A program made the translations under genes and the position numbers. The notes beneath the pieces were generated by a model, which was not told the DNA's origin, did no database searches, and saw nothing but the letters and a program-made list of their open reading frames with translations. A DNA stretch of 64,000 bases from Nostoc sp. CMAA1605 (GTDB lineage: Bacteria; Cyanobacteriota; Cyanobacteriia; Cyanobacteriales; Nostocaceae), in the NCBI RefSeq assembly GCF_021596505.1, contig NZ_PJIZ01000020.1:1-64000 (forward strand). Direction: 5' to 3'. Position 1 is the stretch's first letter. The number at the start of each line of letters is the position of its first letter. This document shows, piece after piece, positions 1 through 9,246 of this stretch.

Positions 1-86
1 TTTTTTCTCATCTGAGTATCCTCTTGGTGGGCTGTAGACATCAATGAATTGGCGAGCGCATGATACACAAATGTAATTTTGTTTAC

Positions 87-1257
87 TCACATCTTGCACC
101 TGGAAATCTGGATGTCAAAACCATGACTACGTGCAAGGGGAGTTAGGCGTTCAATGTGAAGTAAAAGAAGATACACAACCATTTGTGGAAAAATAGACTC
201 AAGGGCAGTTTGTGCAGCCTGACCCCAATCAGGTGGCGATGGGGACTGAAAATGCAGATAAGTCCAATGAGCAATCAGGTATGCAGCTAGAGAAAGAATT
301 AGCCAGCGATACATCCCCTTGAGAGTTCCTTGCCCAAAACGGTGCAAGCCAAAACGATGCTTTGCGGTTTTAAACCACCCCTCAATCTGCCAACGACGCT
401 TACCCCACCCTTCGGGTTCGGCAGTCGCTCATGGGGGAAACCCCCAAGACCGCGCTGCCTCACCACTTAAGAGTAGAAGCTTTCATGGGACGGGTAGACA
501 AAACAAATCGTTTTTCTAGCTTGCCGTTATCACGCTTTAAGTAATACCACGAAACAGTAACAGGGAACTTTAAACCAAACAGATAAACCTGTTGCCCCTG
601 CTTATGTAAACGTCTGATAAGTCTGCCATCGGCTAACTTACGACTGATAGATACACCTGTAACAGCATGATATTTAAGCTGACGTACACCCTCAAGAAAC
701 TCTACACTACCAAAAGCAGTATCTGCTAAAATAATAGTCTGAAATTGTTGAGTTAAAGATTGAGGTAAACGTTTCACAAGTTTCAATCCAAGCTGTGCTG
801 GGGATGGCGTTCCCTTACCCCTCCAAACACGAAAATTCCAAGGAATACGCCATCTTCCTATAACTAAATAAACGACAACTATATGTAAACCACGCTTGCC
901 GTTGTAAACTCTAATTAAGTCCCCAAATTCTGAGAACTTTCCCCGCTTTTCTAACGTTGTTAAGTCAATAATGACTTGTAAAAAAGGTTTCCTTCCTGGA
1001 GTTGATGACGATAATATCTTTAAAGCTGTTAAGAGCGCGTGGTGACGGATTACTTTAATCATTTTCCTTGTTGACCAAGGGTTTATGTTTAAGAATCTGC
1101 TGATTGCGCTTGAAGATTTTGTCTGACTGTGTTCGGGTAACGGGTGTCCTTGTGCCTCTAAAAATAAAGTCAGCATCGCTTCTAAATTATCTTTCTGATA
1201 CTGCGTCGGCATCAATTCTTTGAGGGTGTAAACTAGGTTTTGGGCGTGGGCAAGCAT
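87..1257 (-). pseudogene. IS4-superfamily DDE transposase, copy A, broken by a palindromic repeat
   Basis: The first part (1257-463) reads 265 residues with the first two acidic catalytic regions (IIDLTTLEKRG and ILADTAFGS). A 54-bp palindromic repeat plus a 4-bp GTGG duplication then brings an in-frame TGA and a +1 shift. The second part (from about 404 to 87) carries GKRRWQIEGWFKTAKHRFGL, the C-terminal glutamate motif, and an 86-residue hydrophobic tail. Without the 58-bp insertion the gene would encode about 370 residues, a normal size. As it stands the catalytic Glu is separated from the two Asp, so the product should be inactive. Copy A lacks the extra nonsense codon seen in copy B. Confidence 0.85.
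409..462 (-). repeat. 54-bp palindromic repeat inserted in transposase gene (copy A)
   Basis: GC-rich interrupted palindrome with a core of GGGGG-TTT-CCCCC type and GGCAG/CTGCC arms, flanked by CCAC direct repeats (405-408 and 463-466). The same insertion is in copy B (3011-3064), and a shorter 44-bp relative is at 60979-61022. Confidence 0.8.
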
Positions 1258-1635
1258 TTTTCTTGCTTTTTATCGAATCTACATTTCACGCCTTTTCTCT
1301 CATGTTTTAAGCTTCAAAAGCAACCCTGACGATTTCATGTTGGTCATCTCCTTGCTTATGACGCTCAAAGCATCATCCCAGCATTTTGTTATCTCTGCGG
1401 TTAAATACGTAAAAATGCTAGTTACTGAGTATATTTAGTTACAAAGGTATTTTCCTTATGCTTCTTCCGTTACTGTAATCTTTTGCGCTGTTTATTCACT
1501 TTTTATGTGTTTACACAGCTAGGTGCAAGATATGAGTTTACCTCTTCTCTTTCCGTTCTTACGAATTTTCGTAGCTCCGCAGTATGGACATTGCACAGTA
1601 GGTGTCCTCAATTCATCCCTCTATTATGCAATGCC

Positions 1636-1937
1636 AGATTTTGCTTCTAGCAATGAGCCAGCCACCACACATTTAGCGTAGCCTTTACCTCGCAATGCTG
1701 GGGGTGTCCACACTCCACCAATCTGTACAATGTCGGGTAAACAGCTATTAAATGCAGAGTAAGCTACTGGTGTATTTTCTGCTACTAATAGCCAGTGAGT
1801 AGCCATAGCTTGATGTGCTTCCAGGGTTTGACGACAGGTTAGTTGCAAGTCTGGGGTGGCTACTATTCCTAAAGCTTCCACATTATAAGCAACGCTCCAA
1901 TCGGTGAGTAAATCTAACTCATCAAAACGAGGTAAAC
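1636..1937 (-). pseudogene. GNAT acetyltransferase, middle fragment
   Basis: This is the continuation of the fragment at 3387-3831. Deleting the IS between them with one GTAAAC repeat joins the codons for VQCRL to PRFDELDLL in frame. The fragment carries the acetyl-CoA-binding loop: GGVWTPPALRGKGYAKCVVAGSL matches the R/Q-x-x-G-x-G/A motif of GNAT enzymes. The frame ends about five residues later where the IS1-family element begins (about 1635). The normal C-terminus, expected to be 30-40 residues, is not in the window. A protein started at the ATG made by the IS end (1950) is possible but would lack both termini. Confidence 0.75.
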
Positions 1938-2215
1938 TCATATCTTGCACCTAGCTGTGTAAACACATAAAAAGTGAATAAACAGCGCAAAAGATTACAG
2001 TAACGGAAGAAGCATAAGGAAAATACCTTTGTAACTAAATATACTCAGTAACTAGCATTTTTACGTATTTAACCGCAGAGATAACAAAATGCTGGGATGA
2101 TGCTTTGAGCGTCATAAGCAAGGAGATGACCAACATGAAATCGTCAGGGTTGCTTTTGAAGCTTAAAACATGAGAGAAAAGGCGTGAAATGTAGATTCGA
2201 TAAAAAGCAAGAAAA

Positions 2216-3386
2216 ATGCTTGCCCACGCCCAAAACCTAGTTTACACCCTCAAAGAATTGATGCCGACGCAGTATCAGAAAGATAATTTAGAAGCGATGC
2301 TGACTTTATTTTTAGAGGCACAAGGACACCCGTTACCCGAACACAGTCAGACAAAATCTTCAAGCGCAATCAGCAGATTCTTAAACATAAACCCTTGGTC
2401 AACAAGGAAAATGATTAAAGTAATCCGTCACCACGCGCTCTTAACAGCTTTAAAGATATTATCGTCATCAACTCCAGGAAGGAAACCTTTTTTACAAGTC
2501 ATTATTGACTTAACAACGTTAGAAAAGCGGGGAAAGTTCTCAGAATTTGGGGACTTAATTAGAGTTTACAACGGCAAGCGTGGTTTACATATAGTTGTCG
2601 TTTATTTAGTTATAGGAAGATGACGTATTCCTTGGAATTTTCGTGTTTGGAGGGGTAAGGGAACGCCATCCCCAGCACAGCTTGGATTGAAACTTGTGAA
2701 ACGTTTACCTCAATCTTTAACTCAACAATTTCAGACTATTATTTTAGCAGATACTGCTTTTGGTAGTGTAGAGTTTCTTGAGGGTGTACGTCAGCTTAAA
2801 TATCATGCTGTTACAGGTGTATCTATCAGTCGTAAGTTAGCCGATGGCAGACTTATCAGACGTTTACATAAGCAGGGGCAACAGGTTTATCTGTTTGGTT
2901 TAAAGTTCCCTGTTACTGTTTCGTGGTATTACTTAAAGCGTGATAACGGCAAGCTAGAAAAACGATTTGTTTTGTCTACCCGTCCCATGAAAGCTTCTAC
3001 TCTTAAGTGGTGAGGCAGCGCGGTCTTGGGGGTTTCCCCCATGAGCGACTGCCGAACCCGAAGGGTGGGGTAAGCGTCGTTGGCAGATTGAGGGGTGGTT
3101 TAAAACCGCAAAGCATCGTTTTGGCTTGCACCGTTTTGGGCAAGGAACTCTCAAGGGGATGTATCGCTGGCTAATTCTTTCTCTAGCTGCATACCTGATT
3201 GCTCATTGGACTTATCTGCATTTTCAGTCCCCATTGCCACCTGATTGGGGTCAGGCTGCACAAACTGCCCTTGAGTCTATTTTTCCACAAATGGTTGTGT
3301 ATCTTCTTTTACTTCACATTGAACGCCTAACTCCCCTTGCACGTAGTCATGGTTTTGACATCCAGATTTCCAGGTGCAAGATGTGA
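2216..3386 (+). pseudogene. IS4-superfamily DDE transposase, copy B, doubly disrupted
   Basis: The sequence is the same as copy A, with two lesions. A G-to-A change turns the Trp of VIGRWRIPW into TGA (2621-2623), splitting the N-terminal part. The same 54-bp palindromic repeat as in copy A then interrupts the gene after KASTLKW (3010). The remaining pieces, about 135, 108 and 86 residues, keep the DDE motifs but in separate frames. A Ser-to-Leu difference in the tail (SPLPP against SPSPP) is a third change. No functional transposase can come from this copy. Confidence 0.88.
3011..3064 (+). repeat. 54-bp palindromic repeat inserted in transposase gene (copy B)
   Basis: It sits at the same position and has the same sequence as in copy A. 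It is flanked by GTGG (3007-3010) and GTGG (3065-3068). Its first codon, read through from the transposase, is TGA. Confidence 0.8.
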
Positions 3387-3831
3387 GTAAACGACATTGC
3401 ACTTTTCCTGATGCTAAAGCAATGGGAATTTGTAAGTCTTGTGGAGCTAAGGAAAATAATATCTCTTGCTCGTCTTGACGAATTGCTTGATTACCGATTC
3501 TCAATATCTGTTTCGTAGCGGTAACTTGGGAGGCTGGCCCGGCGATTCCAGAAATAGCTTGACCAGACTGTGTTACAGTTGCTTGCACTACTGCTTCTAA
3601 ATAAACAGGTGCTTGCACCACTAGCATACCGTTCCAATAATGAGCTGCGATCGCAACTATCTGATGATCTACAATAGCGGCTACATAGGTTCCCTGAAAT
3701 CTTCTACCTTGGTTAATCAGTCCTGCATTGTGACAATTTGAACGCAAAAACATCGATGTATCAATATGTTGCAAGAGGAAGTTTTCTAATAACACTTCGT
3801 CTCCAGGTTGTAGGGTTTTCAAGGTATACAT
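3387..3831 (-). pseudogene. GNAT acetyltransferase, N-terminal fragment
   Basis: The frame starts at ATG 3831 (MYTLKTLQPGDEVLLENFL) and runs to the end of the IS copy B target repeat. About 147 residues of a two-lobe cyanobacterial GNAT-family protein are present, including RRFQGTYVAAIVDHQIVAIAAHYWNG. The acetyl-CoA-binding lobe is on the far side of the IS (1636-1937). The frame continues into the IS and stops within it, adding unrelated residues. The gene is disrupted at least twice, so the product should be non-functional; the substrate was never evident. Confidence 0.75.
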
Positions 3832-4133
3832 AGTTGATTAGTCAATAGTCAATAATCAATAGTCAATAGTCATTAGTCATCTCTAGAAATGAGGTTTTCA
3901 TCTATACAGCATAAGGGTTTGAGATTCTTTTTCGGAGATGTCTATTTAGTCATTAGTTAGTAGGGGCGGGTTCAGTGAGAAATTCACCTTGTCAAACAGA
4001 TATTTTGGTTCACCCCGCACGTACATTAGTCATTAGTCTATGACTCTATCTTTTGCTAGAGGGATTAATCATCATTATTTTCTAATATTTTGGTGACTTA
4101 TTGTTCTCTTTTACGCTCAGGTAAAAGTAAGTT
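3832..4133. repeat. Intergenic region with AGTCAAT/AGTCATT tandem heptamers
   Basis: The first 50 bases (3836-3880) are degenerate heptamers of the AGTCAAT/AGTCATT type. Two further TAGTCATTAGT pieces lie near 3948 and 4026. The rest is AT-rich with no coding frame I can support. The likely ribosome-binding site for the next gene is AAGTAAG at about 4126. Confidence 0.75.
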
Positions 4134-5261
4134 ATGCAAGGGTTTCGCTTAGGCTCTATTTTCGGGTTTGAAATCCGAATAGACTTGTCTTGGTTGTTAA
4201 TTTTCTTTCTGGTTCTGTGGACTTTAAGCGCAGGTTTATTCCCCGCCAATTATCCAGGACTTGACAATATTACTTATTTGGGGATGGGTATAGTAGCAAC
4301 TTTGCTATTTTTTGCATCTTTACTAGCTCATGAAATTTCTCATTCTTTTGTCGCTAGGTCAAAAGGAATTCCGGTTGAGGGTATTACTCTGTTTATTTTT
4401 GGTGGTGTTTCCCGCACGCGTGTGGATGCTTCAACTCCTGGAGATGAATTTCAAATAGCAATTATTGGCCCTGTTACTAGTTTGATACTTGCTGCCCTAT
4501 TTGCCTTGCTCTGGTATATTGGTCACATTGCTGGTTGGAGTGTAGTAGTTAATGGTGTGACTTCTTATTTAGCATCTATTAACTTAGCTCTAGCTATATT
4601 TAATATGTTGCCAGGGTTTCCTTTAGATGGTGGTCGTGTATTTCGTTCTTTGTTGTGGAAGTATACCAATAACTTAAAAAAAGCTACACAAATAGCTTCC
4701 ACAGGTGGGAAGTGGCTTGGTTATTTACTGATAGCTTTAGGTTTGTTGCAGATGTTTGGTGGTGCTGTTATCGGTGGACTTTGGTTAATTCTGATTGGTT
4801 GGTTTTTGTACACTGCGGCTGAAGCTAGCTATGAGGAAATATTGCTGCGTACCAGTTTACAAGGAGTACGCGCACGGGAAATTATGACACCCTATCCAGA
4901 AACGGTAGATGCTAATTTGACGCTACAGGAATTAGTGGATAAATATTTCCTCAGTCGTCGTTATCAATCTTTTCCTGTGATGGCAGATAGTCAACCAATC
5001 GGTATGATCACTTTAAATCAAGTTAGGGACATCCCGCGAGATGAATGGACTCACCGCACTGTCCAAGAAACGATGATTCCTACAGAACAGGGTTTAAGCG
5101 CAAATCCTGAAGAGCCAATGCCTCAAATTCTCCAGAAAATGCAAGAATCAGGGGTAAGACGAGTGCTAGTGACTCAAGATGGTTTACTTGCTGGGATTAT
5201 TACCGCCAACGACATCGCAAACTGGCTACAGCGACGACGAGAGTTTGGTTCAGTTGGTTGA
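4134..5261 (+). CDS. Site-2 protease family (M50) metalloprotease with CBS pair
   Basis: This intramembrane zinc protease has 375 residues. The N-terminal half is hydrophobic with about six membrane segments. The zinc motif HEISH is at residues 66-70, in a membrane helix, and the third-ligand region NMLPGFPLDGGRVFR follows near 158-173. Residues from about 236 to the end form two CBS repeats, which in this family usually sense adenosyl ligands or regulate access. This is the Rip3/SpoIVFB-like group III architecture. The gene stands alone. The substrate is not indicated by context; such enzymes in cyanobacteria often act in stress or sigma-factor signalling, but that is inference. Confidence 0.88.
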   Translation: MQGFRLGSIFGFEIRIDLSWLLIFFLVLWTLSAGLFPANYPGLDNITYLGMGIVATLLFFASLLAHEISHSFVARSKGIPVEGITLFIFGGVSRTRVDASTPGDEFQIAIIGPVTSLILAALFALLWYIGHIAGWSVVVNGVTSYLASINLALAIFNMLPGFPLDGGRVFRSLLWKYTNNLKKATQIASTGGKWLGYLLIALGLLQMFGGAVIGGLWLILIGWFLYTAAEASYEEILLRTSLQGVRAREIMTPYPETVDANLTLQELVDKYFLSRRYQSFPVMADSQPIGMITLNQVRDIPRDEWTHRTVQETMIPTEQGLSANPEEPMPQILQKMQESGVRRVLVTQDGLLAGIITANDIANWLQRRREFGSVG

Positions 5262-5267
5262 TACCAA

Positions 5268-5316
5268 TTCAAAATACCCTTCGGGAAGGCTTACGCCTAC
5301 AAAATTCAAAATTAAG
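5268..5316. repeat. Dispersed repeat after the protease gene
   Basis: CAATTCAAAATACCCT-x-CGGGAAG...CTACAAAATTCAAAATT. The reverse complement of 61140-61200 carries the same pattern, so this is a dispersed small repeat of this genome. It contains the hairpin CCCTTCGGGAAGG. Confidence 0.7.
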
Positions 5317-5412
5317 AAATCTATATCCTGCAAGGGTTTCTGATTTGGATCTGTTTCATGATTTTATTGAATCGATATGAGGTAGAAGTCACAAGGTTGG
5401 AAGCATCATCAC

Positions 5413-5808
5413 CTACGACGGGAAGATGTTTTTATGAGAGTTTTTCTTTTCTTTCTCCGGTGAATATTCAGAACAGTTTTTTGCTTCTTCTGTCATGACT
5501 ATGCCAGGATTTACTGCACATTTTAAATAATGATTATTAGAATAAAATTTACATTTTTGGCAAGGTAATCGATGTGAGCCTCTTACAGATATGACCATCT
5601 TGTCTTCTAAAATAGTCCGAATTTTTCGCAACATGATAAAAAAGACAATCCAGCTAAAAATTAAGCCAACAGGAGTTAAAGATATAGCTAATTCGGGAAC
5701 GCCTATAGCATCTGTCGGTGATGATTTAGATTGAATCTCTTTGATGTTTTTCGGAGGAAGATTTTGATTTAAGGTGAATTTATTCTGCAATACTGTAGAA
5801 ACGGCCAT
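5413..5808 (-). CDS. Small membrane protein with C-terminal cysteine cluster, unknown function
   Basis: I place the start at ATG 5808 (MAVSTVLQNKF), which has an AAAGGTATG site just upstream; an upstream in-frame start at 5871 is less likely. The 131-residue product has one membrane segment (LAISLTPVGLIFSWIVFFIML) after a polar N-terminus. A conserved-looking cysteine module follows: LPCQKCKFY, LKCAVNPG and NCSEYSP. The C-x2-C...C...C layout suggests metal binding. Similar short proteins occur widely in filamentous cyanobacteria, but I know no function. It faces away from sodA. Confidence 0.7.
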   Translation of the reverse strand: MAVSTVLQNKFTLNQNLPPKNIKEIQSKSSPTDAIGVPELAISLTPVGLIFSWIVFFIMLRKIRTILEDKMVISVRGSHRLPCQKCKFYSNNHYLKCAVNPGIVMTEEAKNCSEYSPEKEKKNSHKNIFPS

Positions 5809-6506
5809 ATTACATACCTTTGATTTTTTATGAAAAAAGATGATATTTTTAACTTTTTTGAACATTAACAACAGAATTTATGACTATAATAAATACAATC
5901 TTCGGACTGATTTGGAAAACCAATAGCATTTTGATGAAATAGGTGATAACTGGTTTATGCTAATTCCATGCAATGAATTAACATATTTAGCTCAATCATT
6001 TATGTCGGCTCAAGCCCCTAGTAGTCACTTAATTATATGTTTAGCAAAAGAAATTTTCTTCCATCTCTGCCAATAGTTTTGCTTGTATTTTTTTACTCTA
6101 TATCCAAAGTTATATATTCTAGACTTTAGATGTGAATATATATTTTTGTGGTAAAATCCATGAAAAAATAGCTATTTCCCCAGATGAAGACCAGGCAATT
6201 ACTATTTTTGGTGATTAAAATGTAGTGGTTTATCGATTTAAATAAATATCCTATTCTTTGACGATTAAATTAATTATCAATCAGACCATATGATTATTTA
6301 ATGAATAAATTTTAAAAACCAATTTATATATAAAATATTAATTGTCTAAATTTAAAAATTATAAAATAGGTTATTATTTTGCTTGTAACCTGAAATAATT
6401 GCAAATTTAGTGACATTTTTAAAATCAGATGATTGCGGAAAGTTGGTAAAAAGACAAAATGCAGATAGCTGGTTTAGGAATTAAATACATCTTGAGGTAA
6501 AAGTTT
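5809..6506. other. Intergenic region, AT-rich
   Basis: About 700 bases between two divergent genes. Very AT-rich, with no supportable reading frame, RNA gene or long repeat that I can see. It presumably holds promoters for both the cysteine-cluster protein and sodA. A GAGGT ribosome-binding site lies about nine bases before the sodA start. Confidence 0.6.
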
Positions 6507-7277
6507 ATGTTTGGGTTCTTGCAAAAGACATTGGCATTGCTGTTGACGGTAATTTTGTTGGTCGCTTGTGGGACAATGCCATCAGCTGAGTCACAGTCTC
6601 TCCAAGATACAAAATCTAATGCTAAGTCTTCTTTACCCGTGGCTTATGTTGATCAAGAATTAAGTGCTGCGCCTGCTAAGTTACCACCATTACCTTATGA
6701 TTACTCAGCTTTGAGTAAAGCTATTGATGCGGAAACTATGAAACTCCATCATGATGCACATCACGCTAGTTATGTCAATAATTTGAATGATGCCCTCAAG
6801 GACTTTCCAGAATTACAGAAAAAGAGTGTGGAAGCGATACTGCGGGATTTAAATAGTGTACCGGAAAAAATTCGGACTAAGGTACGCAATAATGCAGGCG
6901 GACATTTGAACCACACTATTTTCTGGCAAATTATGAGTCCTGATGGCGGTGGAGAACCAACAGGGGAACTCGCCAAGGAAATTAACCAAACTTTTGGCAG
7001 TTTTGATGCTTTTAAAAAGGAATTTAACGCAGCTGGTGCTGGTCGTTTTGGTAGTGGTTGGGTGTGGTTAGTGCGTAATGGTCAAGGTAAGTTGGAGATT
7101 ACGACTACTGCTAATCAAGATAGTCCGATTATGGAAGGTTTATATCCAATTATGGGGAATGATGTTTGGGAACACGCTTATTATTTGCGATATCGTAACC
7201 GTCGCCCTGAGTATTTAACTAATTGGTGGAATGTGGCGAATTGGGCGGAAATTAACAAGCGAGCCTCCGTTCGGTAG
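6507..7277 (+). CDS. sodA: Superoxide dismutase (Mn/Fe type), predicted lipoprotein
   Basis: Converts superoxide to hydrogen peroxide and oxygen. The 256-residue protein starts with a lipoprotein signal (hydrophobic stretch then LLVAC, lipobox cysteine near residue 21), so it should be anchored to a membrane facing the periplasm or thylakoid lumen. The SOD fold begins at [15 protein letters not shown]. Ligand regions are visible: [26 protein letters not shown] and the Asp/His of [10 protein letters not shown]. Filamentous cyanobacteria have a membrane-bound MnSOD of this type (SodA). The metal is inferred to be Mn. The last four residues (ASVR) are encoded by a dispersed palindromic repeat. 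Confidence 0.92.
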   Translation: MFGFLQKTLALLLTVILLVACGTMPSAESQSLQDTKSNAKSSLPVAYVDQELSAAPAKLPPLPYDYSALSKAIDAETMKLHHDAHHASYVNNLNDALKDFPELQKKSVEAILRDLNSVPEKIRTKVRNNAGGHLNHTIFWQIMSPDGGGEPTGELAKEINQTFGSFDAFKKEFNAAGAGRFGSGWVWLVRNGQGKLEITTTANQDSPIMEGLYPIMGNDVWEHAYYLRYRNRRPEYLTNWWNVANWAEINKRASVR

Positions 7278-7300
7278 GAGCTACGCTAACGCAAGCTTCA
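7264..7300. repeat. Small palindromic repeat overlapping the sodA stop
   Basis: CTCCGTTCGGTAGGAG is a short hairpin, followed by CTACGCTAACG. It supplies the final codons and the stop of sodA. A related CGTCCGTTAGCGAAG piece follows the CobT-like gene near 34679. Confidence 0.6.
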
Positions 7301-7372
7301 CTAAAATCATAATTTAGGTAATGGGAAAGCCTTCTGACTAGCATCTAGCTACAAGAAGGCTATACACAAGAT

Positions 7373-9079
7373 TTAAAACAAAAAGTATCTTTGCGCCATC
7401 GGTAGAACTGTGGCGGGTTCACAGGTTAATAATTCGCCATCGGCTTTCACTTCATAGGTTTCGGGATCTACTTCTATGTGAGGTAAAGCGTCATTGAGTT
7501 TCATATCCTGTTTAGTTAATTGACGTGTCCCGGAAACTGCAACGGCTGATTTTTTCAACCCCAATTGCTGGGGAATGTCTCTAGCTAAAGCCCCTTGGGA
7601 CACAAAGGTTAAAGATGTGGCGTGTTTCGCACCAGCAAAACTACCAAACATCGGTCGCATATGTACAGGTTGGGGTGTGGGAATGCTGGCGTTAGCGTCT
7701 CCCATTTGTGACCATGCAATCATCCCGCCTTTAATGACTATCTCTGGTTTAACTCCAAAAAACGCTGGTCGCCACAAGCATAAATCTGCTAGTTTACCTT
7801 CTTCTACAGAGCCGACATACTCCGCAATTCCATGTGCAATGGCTGGATTTATTGTGTATTTAGCAACATATCTTTTAGCGCGCAAATTATCAGCTTCCCC
7901 ATCTAACGCAAGGCTTCCCCGTTGCACCTTCATTTTATGAGCTGTTTGCCAGGTGCGAATAATTACTTCTCCCACCCTTCCCATCGCCTGAGAATCGGAG
8001 GAAATCATGCTAAACGCGCCTAAGTCGTGGAGAATATCTTCGGCGGCGATGGTTTCGCGACGGATGCGGGATTCTGCAAAGGCCACATCTTCAGGGATGC
8101 TGGGGTCGAGGTGATGACAGACCATCAACATATCTAGGTGTTCGTCTAGAGTGTTGAGGGTGTAAGGACGGGTGGGGTTGGTAGAAGAGGGGAGGACGTT
8201 GGGTTGACCGCAGACTTTAATGATATCTGGTGCGTGTCCACCGCCTGCGCCTTCGGTGTGGTAGGTGTGGATGACGCGATTTTTAAAGGCGGCGATGGTA
8301 TCTTCGACAAATCCGGCTTCGTTGAGGGTGTCGGTGTGAATGGCTACTTGTACATCATATTCATCGGCGACGCTGAGACAAGTATCTATAGTTGCGGGTG
8401 TAGTTCCCCAGTCTTCATGAAGTTTTAACCCCATTGCGCCGGCTAAAACTTGTTCGACTAAGCCTTGGGGTTGGCTGGCGTTTCCCTTACCTAAAAAGCC
8501 TAAGTTGATGGGGAAAGCATCAGCCGCTTGTAGCATTCGGTAGATGTTCCAGGGGCCGGGGGTGCAGGTGGTGGCGTTTGTGCCGGTGGCGGGGCCTGTA
8601 CCACCGCCAATCATGGTTGTAACACCGGAGGCGATCGCAACTTCAATTTGCTGGGGACAGATAAAATGAATATGGCTATCAATTCCGCCAGCCGTGAGAA
8701 TCATACCTTCACCAGCTAAGGCTTCTGTACCAGGGCCGATAATAATATCGATGTTGTCTTGAATATAGGGATTCCCAGCTTTCCCGATTTTAAATATTTT
8801 GCCGTCTTTAATGCCGATATCTGCTTTGACTATTCCCCACCAGTCGAGAATTAAGGCGTTGGTGATGACTAAATCTACTGCACCATCGGCGTTAGCAATC
8901 GGGGATTGTCCCATCCCATCACGGATGACTTTCCCACCACCAAATTTTACTTCGTCGCCGTAGGTGGTAAGGTCTTGTTCTACTTGTATAAATAATTCTG
9001 TATCGGCTAAACGGATGCGATCGCCTACTGTCGGCCCATAGGTTTCTGCGTAGGCGCGGCGACTCATTCTGTAACTCAT
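7373..9079 (-). CDS. ureC: Urease subunit alpha
   Basis: Catalytic subunit of nickel urease (urea to ammonia and carbamate), cytoplasmic. The 568-residue length is normal. Signatures: the family N-terminus [21 protein letters not shown], nickel ligands in [12 protein letters not shown] (about 132-143), the carbamylated lysine in GLKLHEDWG (about 217), and the flap region MLMVCHHLD (about 319-326). The tail ends with the typical AQRYFLF. Two close starts exist (MSYRMSRR or MSRR, four codons apart). It is last in the urease gene row but separated from ureB by a Coq4 homologue. Nickel-loading genes ureE, ureF and ureG are not in this window. Confidence 0.96.
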   Translation of the reverse strand: MSYRMSRRAYAETYGPTVGDRIRLADTELFIQVEQDLTTYGDEVKFGGGKVIRDGMGQSPIANADGAVDLVITNALILDWWGIVKADIGIKDGKIFKIGKAGNPYIQDNIDIIIGPGTEALAGEGMILTAGGIDSHIHFICPQQIEVAIASGVTTMIGGGTGPATGTNATTCTPGPWNIYRMLQAADAFPINLGFLGKGNASQPQGLVEQVLAGAMGLKLHEDWGTTPATIDTCLSVADEYDVQVAIHTDTLNEAGFVEDTIAAFKNRVIHTYHTEGAGGGHAPDIIKVCGQPNVLPSSTNPTRPYTLNTLDEHLDMLMVCHHLDPSIPEDVAFAESRIRRETIAAEDILHDLGAFSMISSDSQAMGRVGEVIIRTWQTAHKMKVQRGSLALDGEADNLRAKRYVAKYTINPAIAHGIAEYVGSVEEGKLADLCLWRPAFFGVKPEIVIKGGMIAWSQMGDANASIPTPQPVHMRPMFGSFAGAKHATSLTFVSQGALARDIPQQLGLKKSAVAVSGTRQLTKQDMKLNDALPHIEVDPETYEVKADGELLTCEPATVLPMAQRYFLF

Positions 9080-9246
9080 AACTAATCCTGATAATTATTT
9101 TTTATTCCCATCTGAAACACTCCAGCTACTGATAGCATTTCACAAAAGAATGATCCAAATTATTGGTTTTCCATTCTTTCCCCTGCTCCCTTGCAGTCTA
9201 TTTGTATCAAACTTAAAGTGAAACGCTATGCAGGCAGATTTAAGTT

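Larger units (their letters stand above)
87..1535 (-). mobile_element. IS4-superfamily insertion sequence, copy A (1449 bp)
   Basis: The element is bounded by imperfect inverted repeats TCACATCTTGCACCT (87-101) and AGGTGCAAGATATGA (1521-1535) and flanked by the 6-bp direct repeat GTTTAC (81-86 and 1536-1541). Removing the element and one repeat restores the IS1 InsA frame, which supports these ends. It is nearly identical to copy B (1938-3386), has the same length and lies in inverted orientation to it. The transposase stop codon TGA overlaps the inner-gene terminal repeat. The leader 1258-1535 is non-coding. The exact IS family is uncertain: the transposase is DDE type of the IS4 superfamily, but a 6-bp duplication is not typical of IS4 itself. 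Confidence 0.85.
1..1611 (-). pseudogene. IS1-family transposase InsA-like N-terminus, split by an IS
   Basis: The reconstructed frame starts at a possible TTG at 1611 and encodes an IS1 InsA zinc ribbon: a CPYCG pair, then RKNGKRRGK, then NYICVSCARQF, then VYSPPRGYSDEKK running off the window at base 1. The four cysteines (CxxC...CxxC) and the RKNG...GKQ pattern are diagnostic of the InsA N-terminal DNA-binding domain. The IS4-like element entered after the GKRRGK codons; joining GGTAAAC (minus strand, 1542-1536) to 80 restores the frame without loss. The gene is therefore inactivated. Its catalytic part is outside the window. Confidence 0.75.
1..1635 (-). mobile_element. IS1-family insertion sequence, partial, interrupted by an IS4-like element
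   Basis: Reading the minus strand, 1635-1536 followed directly by 80-1 gives one open frame once the IS4-like element at 87-1535 and one copy of its 6-bp target duplication are removed. The element seems to start at about 1635 with GGCATTGCATAATAG, exactly where the GNAT acetyltransferase frame is lost. The other end lies outside the window, so length and target duplication cannot be given. Orientation puts the transposase reading leftward. The boundary is inferred from the break in GNAT similarity, not from seeing both ends. Confidence 0.7.
1938..3386 (+). mobile_element. IS4-superfamily insertion sequence, copy B (1449 bp)
   Basis: The ends TCATATCTTGCACCT (1938-1952) and AGGTGCAAGATGTGA (3372-3386) are imperfect inverted repeats; the flanks carry the direct repeat GTAAAC (1932-1937 and 3387-3392). 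Excision restores the GNAT reading frame exactly. Length equals copy A, and I saw only a few base differences, including one that creates a stop in the transposase. Read in transposase direction, both copies follow the same target, GAGGTAAAC. Confidence 0.87.

Noticed and set aside
319..519. 66-codon plus-strand frame across the IS copy A palindrome
   Set aside because: Antisense to the transposase, built largely from the palindromic repeat; the mirror frame occurs in copy B.
1536..1937. Composite transposon formed by the two inverted IS4-like copies
   Set aside because: Each copy has its own matching target duplication and each interrupts a different frame, so they inserted separately.
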